Source: Fibrisoma limi BUZ 3
GTDB lineage: Bacteria > Bacteroidota > Bacteroidia > Cytophagales > Spirosomataceae
Length of the DNA: 64,000 nucleotides
Assembly (NCBI RefSeq): GCF_000296815.2
Contig: NZ_CAIT01000006.1
Span: 1,742,777 to 1,806,776, forward strand
Reading direction: 5' to 3'
Of the stretch, positions 8,172-16,618 are shown piece after piece; position 1 is the stretch's first letter; each line of letters begins with the position of its first letter. The translations under genes and the position numbers were made by a program. The notes beneath the pieces are model-generated. The model was not told the origin of the DNA. It saw only the letters and a program-made list of their open reading frames with translations, and did no database searches.

Positions 8172-8786
8172 ATGGATGATTCTGTATTTGACTTAGGCCG
8201 ACAAAACAGCTCGGTCGATGCCAAGATTGTGGCGGGGCTGGAACGACTGGGTGAAGTGTTCCGCACACTGCTCTGGCAACAGAGCCGCGAAACCGGCCTA
8301 AGTCCGATTCAGATTCAAATCCTTCTTTTTCTAGCCTTTCACGATCCGGCCAAATGCAAGATCGGGTATTTGGCCGCCGAGTTTAATCTAACCAAGCCGA
8401 CCATCAGTGATGCCGTTAAGGTGCTGGCTCAGAAAGAACTGGTGGCACGGATCGACGATCTCACCGACAGCCGTAGCCACAGCTTACAGTTAACCCCAAC
8501 GGGACAGCGGATTGTCGATCAGACGAGTGGTTTCGCCAACGTCCTGAGCCAGTTTGTAGGGCAGTTGAACGGTGAGCACAAGACATTGCTTTACGAAAGC
8601 TTGTTTGCGCTCATTTACGGACTGCACCAGCGCGGTCTGATTACGGTGCAACGAATGTGCAAGACCTGTGTGCATTACCAGTATGATGGACAGATTCATT
8701 ACTGTGGCTTACTGAAAATACCGCTGGAAGCCGATCTGCTCCGACTGGACTGCCCGGAACATATTGCTTCTCAAAACAGCGCCTAG
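8172..8786 (+). CDS. MarR-family regulator with cysteine-rich C-terminal tail
   Basis: 204 residues, longer than the usual 140-160 for MarR. A winged-helix domain covers about 20-130 (LSPIQIQILLFLAFH, then LAAEFNLTKPTISDAVKVLAQKELV as recognition region, and a DSRSHSLQLTPTG wing). The extra C-terminal part holds RMCKTCVHY, then HYCGLL and RLDCPEH: four cysteines that could bind a [Fe-S] cluster or zinc and sense NO or oxidants. Last gene of the protoglobin operon with no gap to the 7908 gene. It likely autoregulates at the palindrome at 5882-5904. The MarR fold is clear; cluster binding and the signal are inferred. Confidence 0.85.
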   Translation: MDDSVFDLGRQNSSVDAKIVAGLERLGEVFRTLLWQQSRETGLSPIQIQILLFLAFHDPAKCKIGYLAAEFNLTKPTISDAVKVLAQKELVARIDDLTDSRSHSLQLTPTGQRIVDQTSGFANVLSQFVGQLNGEHKTLLYESLFALIYGLHQRGLITVQRMCKTCVHYQYDGQIHYCGLLKIPLEADLLRLDCPEHIASQNSA

Positions 8787-9187
8787 TCACCAAAAGGTCA
8801 AAGCGTCCGATCCTCAATCGTTGGGTGGCCTAAGAATTGAAAGGAAGTCACCCTGAATAGTGCTTCTTATTGCGCTATCAGATAAGCCCGGTAAATTTTC
8901 TCCCATACTCAACTACGTTATTGAAAAAGATGCGTTGATTGATTAGATGGCAATTTGAGACCATCAACCATATTGACCGAGTGACTAGCTAAGGGGCGGA
9001 TTCTATCTCGTGTAAAGGGCATTTGAAAAGACGCTATCTTACCAGTTATTCTGTGCGTAATATTTGGCATAACTGAACAAACAGGCGGACGGCCGCTGCC
9101 GTCGAACCGGCAGATTTTCAATTTATGCCTGAAGTGATGAGATGTATGCTTTATGATAGCTAGGTATGCCAAAATAATCACTACTTT
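8787..9187. other. Intergenic stretch, no supported gene
   Basis: 401 bp between convergent transcription units. The only clear structure is a hairpin at 9096-9113 (CTGCCG, 6-nt loop, CGGCAG) followed by ATTTTC, a possible weak terminator for the plus-strand operon, although it is 310 bp from the last stop. An 87-codon minus frame here has no recognisable features. Confidence 0.5.
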
Positions 9188-11242
9188 CTAAGCAATTGTA
9201 AGTCGGAATTCTGTGCCAGCCCCCTGCTCTGACCTAACCGTGATCTGACAGGCGATAGCGCGTGCTAAATCGCGGATGAGGTGCAGACCCAAACCGCTTT
9301 TGCCCCTAATGGCTGCGTCGTTGGTGTATAGCGCCTGTAGTTGACTTTCCGATAGACCAGGGCCATTGTCGCTGATGGTCAATACGACATGACCATTTTC
9401 GGGCCGGGCCTGCCACTGAATGTGGCCCGGTCCGCCGGTGCGCGGTCCGCCGATGCGGTCGGACTTGTTTTGCAGGGCATGGATCGCGTTGCTGGTGAGG
9501 TTTTGCATGATCGTGCGAAGGTAGTCCTCGTCGGTGGCGACCTGTAAGCCGTCGGGGGCGTCGAAGCTGATCCGCACATCGGTAGCACTCGCAAAGAACC
9601 GTTGCAGATACTCAAAGAGTGTTTTCACAGGAATCATCTTCATATCCGGCTTGAACTGCTGCATTTGCCCCTTGCTCCAAAGCAGCATCGACTCCATCGT
9701 GTCGAGCAAATCCTCGGCGGCTTCGGTGACGGTTTGCTGATGACGAGCCACCTGATCGGGGGGTAGCAGGTCGGGACTTTCGCGCTGGAGATGCAGAAAG
9801 TTAATCAGGTTAGCAATGGGGCTACGCAGATCGTGGCTCAGAATAGCAAAGAACCGAGCTTTCACCTGATTGGCTTCGTCGAGTTCCTGATTCAGGTGGA
9901 GTAGCGTGGTGTTGGTCTTCTTTCGGGTGCGGCTTTGCCAGAAGAGTAATCCCCCAATGACCAGCAGCAGCCCAACGCCCACCAGCAGGGCCAGTTGCTG
10001 ACGTTTTTGCCCGGCAATGACCAGCCGATTGATTTCAAGCTGTTTGTCGCGGAGTTCAATTTCTCGCTTTCCCTCCAGAGCAGCGATTTTGTTTTTGCTT
10101 TCCTGCGAATACAGCGAATCCTGCACGGTCTGATACGCTCTGAAATTTTCGTAAGCGCCTTTATAATCGCCGGTTAGGGCCTGTAATTCAGCCAGGTTGC
10201 CCCGAAAATGAGCCTGATCGTCAATTTCGCCCTTGTCAGCGCTGAGTCGGATCGCTTCAATCAGGTAGCGTTCCGCCAATCGCAGTCGGTCGGTCCGGAT
10301 GACAGGTTGAATTGTTGTATCATTCAACGTATCATAACGTACCAGATCGAAATAAGCCACACCGAGGTTGGCGAGGTTACTGACCGCCGTTTGGTGCCGG
10401 GGGTTCAGGCTGTCCCAGAGTTGTTTGGCTTTTAACCCATAGTTGATCTTCCGACGATAATCGCGTTGCATCGCCGTAGACACAATACTGTAGGTTTTGG
10501 CCAGTCCTTCTTTGTTAGCCACTTTCTGGTGCTCCGCTACAGCCCCTAAACCGTATTGGCGGGCTTTTGGCCAGTTTTCCATTTGGGTGTAGAGGGCCGC
10601 CATACTGGTCAACGAAGCGGCCAGTTCGCGCCGGGCGTTGATGTCGGGATTATGCTGTTTTTGCCGGAGGGTCAATGCGCGCAGACCAAATTGCAGGGCT
10701 TTCGGGTAGTTTTTCTGAAGCCGATAGATCTCCGAAATATTGTCCAGACCGAGCCCGATCAAATAGTTATCGCCGGTAGCCTCGGCGTATTTTAAGCCTT
10801 CAACATAGTAGCGCATAGCGGCCGGATAATTCGAGCGAATGTTTTGTTCCGCTACGCCGAGGTTGTTGGTGGTGCTAGCTAGATTCCAGGTATCGCCGAG
10901 GGTTTTGTAGATGCCAATCGCTTTCAGCAGATACGATCGGCTCGAATCGTAGTTGCCTTTATCACTGTAAGCCCGCCCTACGTAACTGTTGAACACCCCG
11001 ATGCCCCGCTGCCACTTCATGCGGGTGGTGTGCTGAAGTCCTAACCGACTGTAGTGCAGTGCCTGGTCAATATTGGTGAAAAAATATTCTTCGGCAATAA
11101 CCCGGTAGAGTCGCCCCTTTACGGTGTCATTAGCCGCTTTGGGCAGTTCGGCCACCAGAGAGTCGATGAGCGCGCGGCCTTGCTTCTGCGCCGATGCAGG
11201 CAGGGCGACAAGTAGAAAAGCTAATAAATGGAGGTAGCGCAT
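9188..11242 (-). CDS. TPR-containing membrane sensor histidine kinase
   Basis: 684 residues. Signal peptide (1-18, ends ASAQ), then tetratricopeptide repeats through about residue 340, a short coiled coil, one transmembrane helix LALLVGVGLLLVIGGLLFW at about 415-433, HisKA domain with H-box FFAILSHDLRSPIANL, and HATPase_c with SDNGPGL and GKSGLGLHLIRDLA near the C-terminus. The TPR part is therefore periplasmic and the kinase cytoplasmic. Translated 17 bp after the LytTR regulator gene on the same strand; the two form an evident two-component pair. The signal sensed is unknown. Confidence 0.92.
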   Translation of the reverse strand: MRYLHLLAFLLVALPASAQKQGRALIDSLVAELPKAANDTVKGRLYRVIAEEYFFTNIDQALHYSRLGLQHTTRMKWQRGIGVFNSYVGRAYSDKGNYDSSRSYLLKAIGIYKTLGDTWNLASTTNNLGVAEQNIRSNYPAAMRYYVEGLKYAEATGDNYLIGLGLDNISEIYRLQKNYPKALQFGLRALTLRQKQHNPDINARRELAASLTSMAALYTQMENWPKARQYGLGAVAEHQKVANKEGLAKTYSIVSTAMQRDYRRKINYGLKAKQLWDSLNPRHQTAVSNLANLGVAYFDLVRYDTLNDTTIQPVIRTDRLRLAERYLIEAIRLSADKGEIDDQAHFRGNLAELQALTGDYKGAYENFRAYQTVQDSLYSQESKNKIAALEGKREIELRDKQLEINRLVIAGQKRQQLALLVGVGLLLVIGGLLFWQSRTRKKTNTTLLHLNQELDEANQVKARFFAILSHDLRSPIANLINFLHLQRESPDLLPPDQVARHQQTVTEAAEDLLDTMESMLLWSKGQMQQFKPDMKMIPVKTLFEYLQRFFASATDVRISFDAPDGLQVATDEDYLRTIMQNLTSNAIHALQNKSDRIGGPRTGGPGHIQWQARPENGHVVLTISDNGPGLSESQLQALYTNDAAIRGKSGLGLHLIRDLARAIACQITVRSEQGAGTEFRLTIA

Positions 11243-11259
11243 GGGTTCGTCATCGCTTG

Positions 11260-11973
11260 CTAACTCGGGCTTATTCCATTCAGTGCCGCCCGGTAACTCC
11301 GCCCAACCGGTAACGTAAATTGCTGAGCGTGAATCTGCTGGGCGTCGATTCGATCAATATAATGCCGCTGTACAGCGTAACTCCGATGAATACGTAGAAA
11401 CGACTGAAACGGTTTGTTCTGCAACAAATTCCCGATAGACGACAGCACCGTGTACCGTTGCGTTGCCGTAACGATACGCGTGTAATCTTTTAGGCCCTCC
11501 AGATACACAATGTCGTGCAGGTTCAATTTGATCTGCTGATGACCGTCCTTGATGAACACCGTATCCGCTCCTAAACTCAGATCGAATAATTGGGCTTTGC
11601 GGGTCAAGTCAAAAAATGCCTGAACGCGGGTCATGGTGTGGCTGAACCGCTCGGCCCGGATGGGCTTTACTACATAATCGAAGGCATCGACGGCAAAACT
11701 TTCGGCGGCATAATCGGGGTAGGCTGTAATAAACACGCAAACCGGCACCTGCATCAGACTGGCGCGCAGTTCCAGTCCGCTCAGGCCGGGCATATCGACA
11801 TCAAGCAAGAGCACATCAACCGGCTGGCTTTGCAATACGGGCAAAGCCTCGGTAGCCGACGCAAATACCCCCACCATGTTGAGCAGTGGGTACTGCCGGG
11901 CGTGGGCCAGGACGGTCAGCCGATCAATTTCATTGTCATCAACGATAACGCAGGCGTGGGAGTTGTGGGACAT
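11260..11973 (-). CDS. LytTR-type response regulator
   Basis: 237 residues from ATG 11973; the upstream in-frame ATG at 12036 would add a 21-residue leader with no domain role, so the inner start is preferred. Receiver domain 1-120 with acidic pocket VDDNE and phosphoacceptor Asp58 (LLLDVDMPG), and a C-terminal LytTR DNA-binding domain with HDIVYLEGLKDYTRIV and FLRIHRSYAVQRHYID. Pairs with the TPR histidine kinase directly downstream. LytTR regulators in Bacteroidota often act on neighbouring genes; the divergent lipoprotein cluster starting at 12137 is a candidate target. Confidence 0.93.
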   Translation of the reverse strand: MSHNSHACVIVDDNEIDRLTVLAHARQYPLLNMVGVFASATEALPVLQSQPVDVLLLDVDMPGLSGLELRASLMQVPVCVFITAYPDYAAESFAVDAFDYVVKPIRAERFSHTMTRVQAFFDLTRKAQLFDLSLGADTVFIKDGHQQIKLNLHDIVYLEGLKDYTRIVTATQRYTVLSSIGNLLQNKPFQSFLRIHRSYAVQRHYIDRIDAQQIHAQQFTLPVGRSYRAALNGISPS

Positions 11974-12136
11974 TATGAAACAGTCATCAAGCCAAATATA
12001 TAGGCTTTTTAAATTATAAATCAACCGCTTACTCAAAGTGATCAGCTGTTAGTCGATTCAAACGGTCGTTGGTCGAGGCCGTATTGCAGGGGCAAACCAA
12101 TTGGAGCAGTTTCGGCCCATCAATACCGATTTTTAT

Positions 12137-13015
12137 ATGAGACCGTTCTTGTTTTTACTCTTACTGGCGGGTTTGGCGGGTTGCACCAGCCCGGCCGTCA
12201 ACGATCCCAGCCCCGCGACGGCCAATCCAACGACACCCACCGACCCAACTCCGGGTGGCAGCGCTACGCTTGGCAATGGCCAGCCCGGTGTAGTTGGCAT
12301 TGCGGGTATCAGCGCGTGGGACAATTTATCACCGACCGAAAAAGCCCGCATAAAAGGCTGGACTAGTTTGTTTGTCCATGCATCCGTCGGTGGCGACCTG
12401 GAGGATGGAAGCCAGAATAACGGGGTCAAGTTTGAGTTTTACGACGGGAACACGCTCTACGACGGTCCGAACGGTGCCGACTGGAACTCGATCAACAATG
12501 GCAACAACATCTCGAACGGGGAGCCGGACAAGAAAATGGCCGCTTTCAAACGGGAAGCCATCGAGCAGAAGGGCAAACTACAGATCGCCATCTTTAAATT
12601 TGGTTATGCCGACATCACCGACGCCAACGTAGAAACGGTCAAAACGGGGTACAAACAGATGATCGACGAATTGCGGGCGGCTGGTATCAAGCGTTTCGTC
12701 CACATCACCCCGCCCCTCATCTACATCGTGACGAAAGACGACGGCAACGCGGCCAAAATGAAAGTAGGCCAATGGATGAAAGATACCTTCAAAGCCCAGG
12801 ATGTGGTGTTCGACCTACAGGAAATCGAATCCGACAACGGAGCCTGCAAACTCGGTAACGCCTGGACGATCTGCGACAAATACCGCTCGACGGTAGGTTG
12901 CCCCAGCAAAGGGCAAGGCGTGGATGCGCCCGAAGGTCAGGGCCACCTCTGCGAGACAGCCGCTACCCGCATCAGCAAAGCCTTTCTGTACGCCATTTAT
13001 CAAACCGCAAAATGA
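12137..13015 (+). CDS. SGNH-hydrolase-like lipoprotein (tentative)
   Basis: 292 residues from ATG 12137, chosen because it begins a lipoprotein signal peptide (MRPFLFLLLLAGLAGC). A Pro/Thr-rich linker follows. The mature domain has TSLFVHASVGGDLEDG and later FKFGYADI and GIKRFVHITPP, which resemble the catalytic blocks of SGNH/GDSL esterases, although a classical GDS motif is not present. It could be an esterase acting on surface glycan. Four Cys near the C-terminus may form disulfides. Overlaps the next gene by 4 bp (ATGA). The family assignment is uncertain. Confidence 0.6.
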   Translation: MRPFLFLLLLAGLAGCTSPAVNDPSPATANPTTPTDPTPGGSATLGNGQPGVVGIAGISAWDNLSPTEKARIKGWTSLFVHASVGGDLEDGSQNNGVKFEFYDGNTLYDGPNGADWNSINNGNNISNGEPDKKMAAFKREAIEQKGKLQIAIFKFGYADITDANVETVKTGYKQMIDELRAAGIKRFVHITPPLIYIVTKDDGNAAKMKVGQWMKDTFKAQDVVFDLQEIESDNGACKLGNAWTICDKYRSTVGCPSKGQGVDAPEGQGHLCETAATRISKAFLYAIYQTAK

Positions 13016-13644
13016 GCAAAGGTTTTAAACTTCTGCTGTTGCTGCTGGGGCTGGCGGCCCTTAGCTGGGGTATGTACGAGTGTAAATACTACTACAGCTA
13101 CTACGCCGACTTGAAAGACCGACCCTGGGCGTATAGCCGCGACGAAAACGCCAAACTGCTCGTGGGTACGTGGCAGGGCGAGTTCCACGACCCCGATGGC
13201 GTAACGAAAACCATCCGGCTTACCATTGCCGAACCCGTGACAGACGAAGAACGCGCCAGAAAAGCGGGTCGGCGAGCGCGGAAACGCAGCGGCTTAGGCT
13301 CCCAAACCGATAAAAAACGTTTCGACGGGTCCGCTACGGTGAGCAGTCACCGGGGCCGCGAAGCCTACAAACTCAACGGCCACGTCAGGACCGAAGACGG
13401 GCACCAGCTCGACGTGATTCATTTTCAGATCGACGATGAGCTACAGGCACTACGCAAAAACTTTACCGTTCATTCGGCCCTCGAAGGCGGACAATGGCAG
13501 GACGACCGGTTGACCCTCACGCTGGCCTTTACGTACACCACCGCCACGGGTTCAGCCTTTTCGAGCAGCGCTGACCCACGCTACGACAAAAAAATTACCG
13601 TTCGGCTTTCACGGGAAAATCATGAACACTTTGCCACAAACTAA
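13012..13644 (+). CDS. Membrane-anchored protein, unknown function
   Basis: 210 residues from ATG 13012, which overlaps the stop of the preceding gene and begins a hydrophobic anchor (FKLLLLLLGLAALSWGMY). The remainder contains LLVGTWQGEFHDPDGVTKTIRLT, the usual opening strand of lipocalin-like domains, and a basic Arg/Lys-rich loop at about 80-100. Probably periplasmic. Not assigned to a named family. Confidence 0.7.
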   Translation: MSKGFKLLLLLLGLAALSWGMYECKYYYSYYADLKDRPWAYSRDENAKLLVGTWQGEFHDPDGVTKTIRLTIAEPVTDEERARKAGRRARKRSGLGSQTDKKRFDGSATVSSHRGREAYKLNGHVRTEDGHQLDVIHFQIDDELQALRKNFTVHSALEGGQWQDDRLTLTLAFTYTTATGSAFSSSADPRYDKKITVRLSRENHEHFATN

Positions 13645-13678
13645 CCAATCACATCACCACACCCTGTCATTTTCTTCT

Positions 13679-14293
13679 ATGGAACGTCGTCATTTTCTGT
13701 CCGCCACAGCCGCCATCGGTTTCTTTTCCGGCATCGGTTTACCAACGCTGCTGGCGCAGCCAACGTCAGGAGACCCGCTGAAACCGTTTTACCTGCCACC
13801 CGTCGAGCCGTTGCAACCCGGCCCGGCCGGATTGAACACCCGAACCCGCGTTCGGCAGACGCAGACCAACGGGCAATTCTCCTGCGTTGAGTTTGCCGTA
13901 GCGCCAAAAAAAATGGGACCTGCCCCGCACCTGCACAAAGAGCTTGACGAACTCATGTACGTAGTGGAAGGCACGATCAGTGTGATGGTGGGCGAGGAAG
14001 TGTATGTCGTGCAGGCAGGTGGCTGGCATCTGCGTCCGCGTGGCATTGTGCATACCTTCTGGAACGCCACCGACAAACCCGCCGTGGGCATCGACTGCTA
14101 CTTTCAGCAACCCTTCGAGGACTATCTGGAAGCATCGATTCACACCATCCCCGAGACAGCCAGGACGCGCGGATTGCCCATGAATTCGCCAGAAGTACAG
14201 ACCATGTACCAAGACCTTCGCCAGAAATTCGGCATGGTCAGCTTCCCGGAAAAACGCCAGCCGCTCATTGATAAATACGGCCTGAAAGCCTGA
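13679..14293 (+). CDS. Exported cupin-domain protein
   Basis: 204 residues from ATG 13679; an earlier in-frame ATG at 13622 overlaps the previous gene and adds a His-rich leader unlike a signal sequence. The N-terminus MERRHFLSATAAIGFFSGIG is a twin-Arg/Sec-like export signal ending near LLAQP. The cupin core has motif 1 PHLHKELDELMYVVEG and motif 2 GIVHTFWN, giving the usual His/Glu metal ligands. Cupins of this type bind small molecules or act as dioxygenases; the substrate cannot be told from sequence. Confidence 0.85.
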   Translation: MERRHFLSATAAIGFFSGIGLPTLLAQPTSGDPLKPFYLPPVEPLQPGPAGLNTRTRVRQTQTNGQFSCVEFAVAPKKMGPAPHLHKELDELMYVVEGTISVMVGEEVYVVQAGGWHLRPRGIVHTFWNATDKPAVGIDCYFQQPFEDYLEASIHTIPETARTRGLPMNSPEVQTMYQDLRQKFGMVSFPEKRQPLIDKYGLKA

Positions 14294-14317
14294 TTTTTTA
14301 CCTTTCTATTTTTGATC

Positions 14318-14800
14318 ATGAAAAAACTATTCATCTACAGCCTGTTAGCAGCTGTGTTATTCGGCAACTCGGGAGCGGGTTGCAGCCGTAAAAACGAAGA
14401 TGACCCGCAGCCGCAGGCCCGCAAACTTTTTGTGGGTGGCCTCTGGGAAGTAACCGAAACCTCGACACACATGCCGAACGACAGAATAACGCTTCAGCTA
14501 AAACCGGGCGCACTGGGCTTCAGATTTTATACCGACGGCAAACTGGAAAGCTGTTCCTACGGTACGTGCGTTCTGATAGGGCGCTGGTCTTTCAAAGAGG
14601 GGCAGGCCAATACAAATCAATTCATCATGTACTTAGATAGCCCCGATCCAAAAGAAATTTACGGCGATATGATGGAAGGGCCTGTCGCCATCATTAGCGA
14701 CAATCACGTCGATTGGCTGATTAGACCCCTTCAGGGGCAGACCACCATCGGCGATACCGATGCTACGTCGATACGCTGGACCATGAAGCGAAACCCATAA
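14318..14800 (+). CDS. Small lipoprotein, lipocalin-like, paralogue 1
   Basis: 160 residues from ATG 14318 (a TTG six bases earlier is less likely). Lipoprotein signal MKKLFIYSLLAAVLFGNSGAGC, then KNEDDPQPQ and a beta-rich domain opening FVGGLWEVTETSTH. The signal region and the sequence after the lipidated cysteine are nearly identical to those of the next gene, so the two arose by duplication and the mature domains then diverged. Function unknown. Confidence 0.8.
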   Translation: MKKLFIYSLLAAVLFGNSGAGCSRKNEDDPQPQARKLFVGGLWEVTETSTHMPNDRITLQLKPGALGFRFYTDGKLESCSYGTCVLIGRWSFKEGQANTNQFIMYLDSPDPKEIYGDMMEGPVAIISDNHVDWLIRPLQGQTTIGDTDATSIRWTMKRNP

Positions 14801-14813
14801 CACACGAAACATC

Positions 14814-15356
14814 ATGAAAAAATACCTCGCCTACAGCCTGTTAGTGGCTGTGCTGTTCGGCAACTCCGGCGCGGGTTGCGGCAATAAAAACGAAGATGAC
14901 CCGCAACCTACCCATATGCAAACCCTGATTGGGAGATGGGAAGCAATACGCGCTAATTATGAGATCACTGAGCACAATGGAACGGTTAAAAACACGGGAC
15001 CAGAACTTAAGAGTAATGGTACGATCATCATTTGGGAGTTTTTCAGTGATGGGCGGCTTAAGGCCACTGGAAACACCAATCCGGGTAGAGCTATGGAAAG
15101 CCGTGAAGTACGCTGGGAACTGAATGTCACCCGGCTCGATGGGAAAACTATTGACATGGGTACGTTGAAAATTATCGGTGACGAAGAGCGGGAACTGGCC
15201 AAAGAGCTGGGGCAAACCGGAGATTTAACGTATAACATTGAAGCGGGTATCCCCACTGGCGGTAGCAATCTTGCCACTATGTTTCTCAGCGTGGATGTAA
15301 CCAAAGTGGGGCCATACAAAAAAAATATCCTGACTTACACCTACCATAAACTGTAA
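14814..15356 (+). CDS. Small lipoprotein, lipocalin-like, paralogue 2
   Basis: 180 residues, signal MKKYLAYSLLVAVLFGNSGAGC almost the same as the preceding gene, followed by KNEDDPQPT. The mature part opens LIGRWEAIRANYEITE and alternates short strands, as in the lipocalin-like families common in Bacteroidota. Starts 13 bp after the previous stop. No ligand or role can be assigned. Confidence 0.8.
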   Translation: MKKYLAYSLLVAVLFGNSGAGCGNKNEDDPQPTHMQTLIGRWEAIRANYEITEHNGTVKNTGPELKSNGTIIIWEFFSDGRLKATGNTNPGRAMESREVRWELNVTRLDGKTIDMGTLKIIGDEERELAKELGQTGDLTYNIEAGIPTGGSNLATMFLSVDVTKVGPYKKNILTYTYHKL

Positions 15357-15359
15357 GCC

Positions 15360-15815
15360 ATGAAATCCCCCTCTCTCATACTCCTACTTGCACTGGCCTT
15401 TGCTTACGCAACAGCACACGCGCAGAACGTTGTAGGTACCTGGAAACGCACGGCCATGATTCTGACCGAAGCAAACGGCAAAACCGAAGATTCGCAGCCT
15501 GAACTCATTAAAACGATGCCCTGCACGGCCGGTATTACGTACAACTTTCTAGCTGATGGCACCATGCGCGTCGACGTGCCGGAGAGCTGTGGTCCGATGA
15601 AAAAGACCATCGAACGGATGAATAAGGCGGGCCGGTGGTCAGTATCGGGCCGAAAGCTGCGGATCGTGGTGCCGGACAAAAGCCTGCCTGATTCCGACTA
15701 CGACCTTACCCTAAGCGGCAATACCATGACCTGGGATTTTGACTATGCCGCCAACCCGCAGATGCCGAATCCAACGAAAGCGAAGCGATTGGTCATTAAA
15801 TACACCCGGTTATAG
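15360..15815 (+). CDS. Exported lipocalin-like protein
   Basis: 151 residues with a cleavable signal peptide ending ATAHAQ rather than a lipobox. The mature protein begins NVVGTWKRTAMILTEANGK and has FLADGTMRVD and GRWSVSGRKLRI, the pattern of lipocalin_4/5-like domains. Starts 3 bp after the preceding stop, so it belongs to the same transcript. Function unknown. Confidence 0.8.
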   Translation: MKSPSLILLLALAFAYATAHAQNVVGTWKRTAMILTEANGKTEDSQPELIKTMPCTAGITYNFLADGTMRVDVPESCGPMKKTIERMNKAGRWSVSGRKLRIVVPDKSLPDSDYDLTLSGNTMTWDFDYAANPQMPNPTKAKRLVIKYTRL

Positions 15816-15874
15816 AGACCGTAAGGCAGCGGCCACCCGTCGACGGAATTATTCATTTTTCAGCACGAACCACC

Positions 15875-16261
15875 ATGAAACGCTACTCCTTTTTCCTACT
15901 TTTTCTTATCCCGTTATTAGTTGTGGTTGGGCTGGCCTGCTCCAGACAGACAGCCAAAGACGACCCGACACCGGCACCCACCGACCCCATCAGCGATACG
16001 CAGTGGCATGGCGTGTTTGCCTATAAGAATACGGCGACGTTCCGGGTATTTACCATCAACTTCAAAGCAACCGGTGAATTCATCTGGCAGGACCTGAGCG
16101 GTTCGTACGATGGCACCTGGAACCTGAACGAAGCCGGCGATAACGTCACCATTACGTTCAGGGCCAACGGGATTCAAACCTCGTTTACGTTACTCGGCAC
16201 CACCGAATTAGCCCGCCCGAAGAATCTCAATCACGACCACTGGGTCATTACGAAAAATTGA
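15875..16261 (+). CDS. Small lipoprotein, lipocalin-like
   Basis: 128 residues. Lipoprotein signal (MKRYSFFLLFLIPLLVVVGLAC), a Pro/Asp-rich linker (KDDPTPAPTDP) and one beta domain starting QWHGVFAYKNTATFRVFTINF with DGTWNLNEAGDNVTITF. It belongs to the run of small exported proteins. Gap of 59 bp to the previous gene. Confidence 0.78.
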   Translation: MKRYSFFLLFLIPLLVVVGLACSRQTAKDDPTPAPTDPISDTQWHGVFAYKNTATFRVFTINFKATGEFIWQDLSGSYDGTWNLNEAGDNVTITFRANGIQTSFTLLGTTELARPKNLNHDHWVITKN

Positions 16262-16262
16262 G

Positions 16263-16607
16263 TTGCCCTTCGTGCAGAACATCGGGGCGAAATTGCCCAA
16301 AACTTATTGGCTCGGCCGGTTGGAAAACTTTGCGTTCACGTTCGATGCAACCAGCGTGGGAAAAGTGACCTGGCATTGGCCCAGAAACGCCAATAAGATA
16401 TACGGACACGCTGCGTATACCTTGAAGAGTCCAGTGGTTGCAGCCGACGAAATGCCAATTGATGGGTTCAGTCCCGCCCACCAAGGTCGTTTTTTTGGGG
16501 TGTTCATTAATGAAAAGACACTTCGGGTGAACGTCTGGTACTGGCAACCGGGCAAAGAGCAGACCACGCTCCGCATTCAAGACTACGAAGACTACAGCCT
16601 GAAATAA
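16263..16607 (+). CDS. Hypothetical protein without ATG, possible gene fragment
   Basis: 114-codon frame whose first usable start is TTG at 16263, 1 bp after the stop of the preceding lipoprotein gene; the frame is open from 16212 without any ATG. No signal peptide, although every neighbour is exported. The sequence (FAFTFDATSVGKVTWHWPR, then FFGVFINEKTLRVNVWYWQPG) is beta-rich. It may be the C-terminal part of a gene broken by deletion, or a TTG-initiated coupled gene. Confidence 0.45.
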   Translation: MPFVQNIGAKLPKTYWLGRLENFAFTFDATSVGKVTWHWPRNANKIYGHAAYTLKSPVVAADEMPIDGFSPAHQGRFFGVFINEKTLRVNVWYWQPGKEQTTLRIQDYEDYSLK

Positions 16608-16618
16608 GTCTACCCGAT

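Noticed and set aside
9085-9113. GC-rich hairpin that at first resembled the IS3 mini-hairpins
   Set aside because: Stem is 6 bp with a 6-nt loop and no CGC leader or NNGG/CCNN pattern, so it does not belong to the same class.
8918-9181. 87-codon minus-strand frame in the gap after the MarR gene
   Set aside because: No recognisable motif, odd composition, no coupling to a neighbour; the region looks non-coding.
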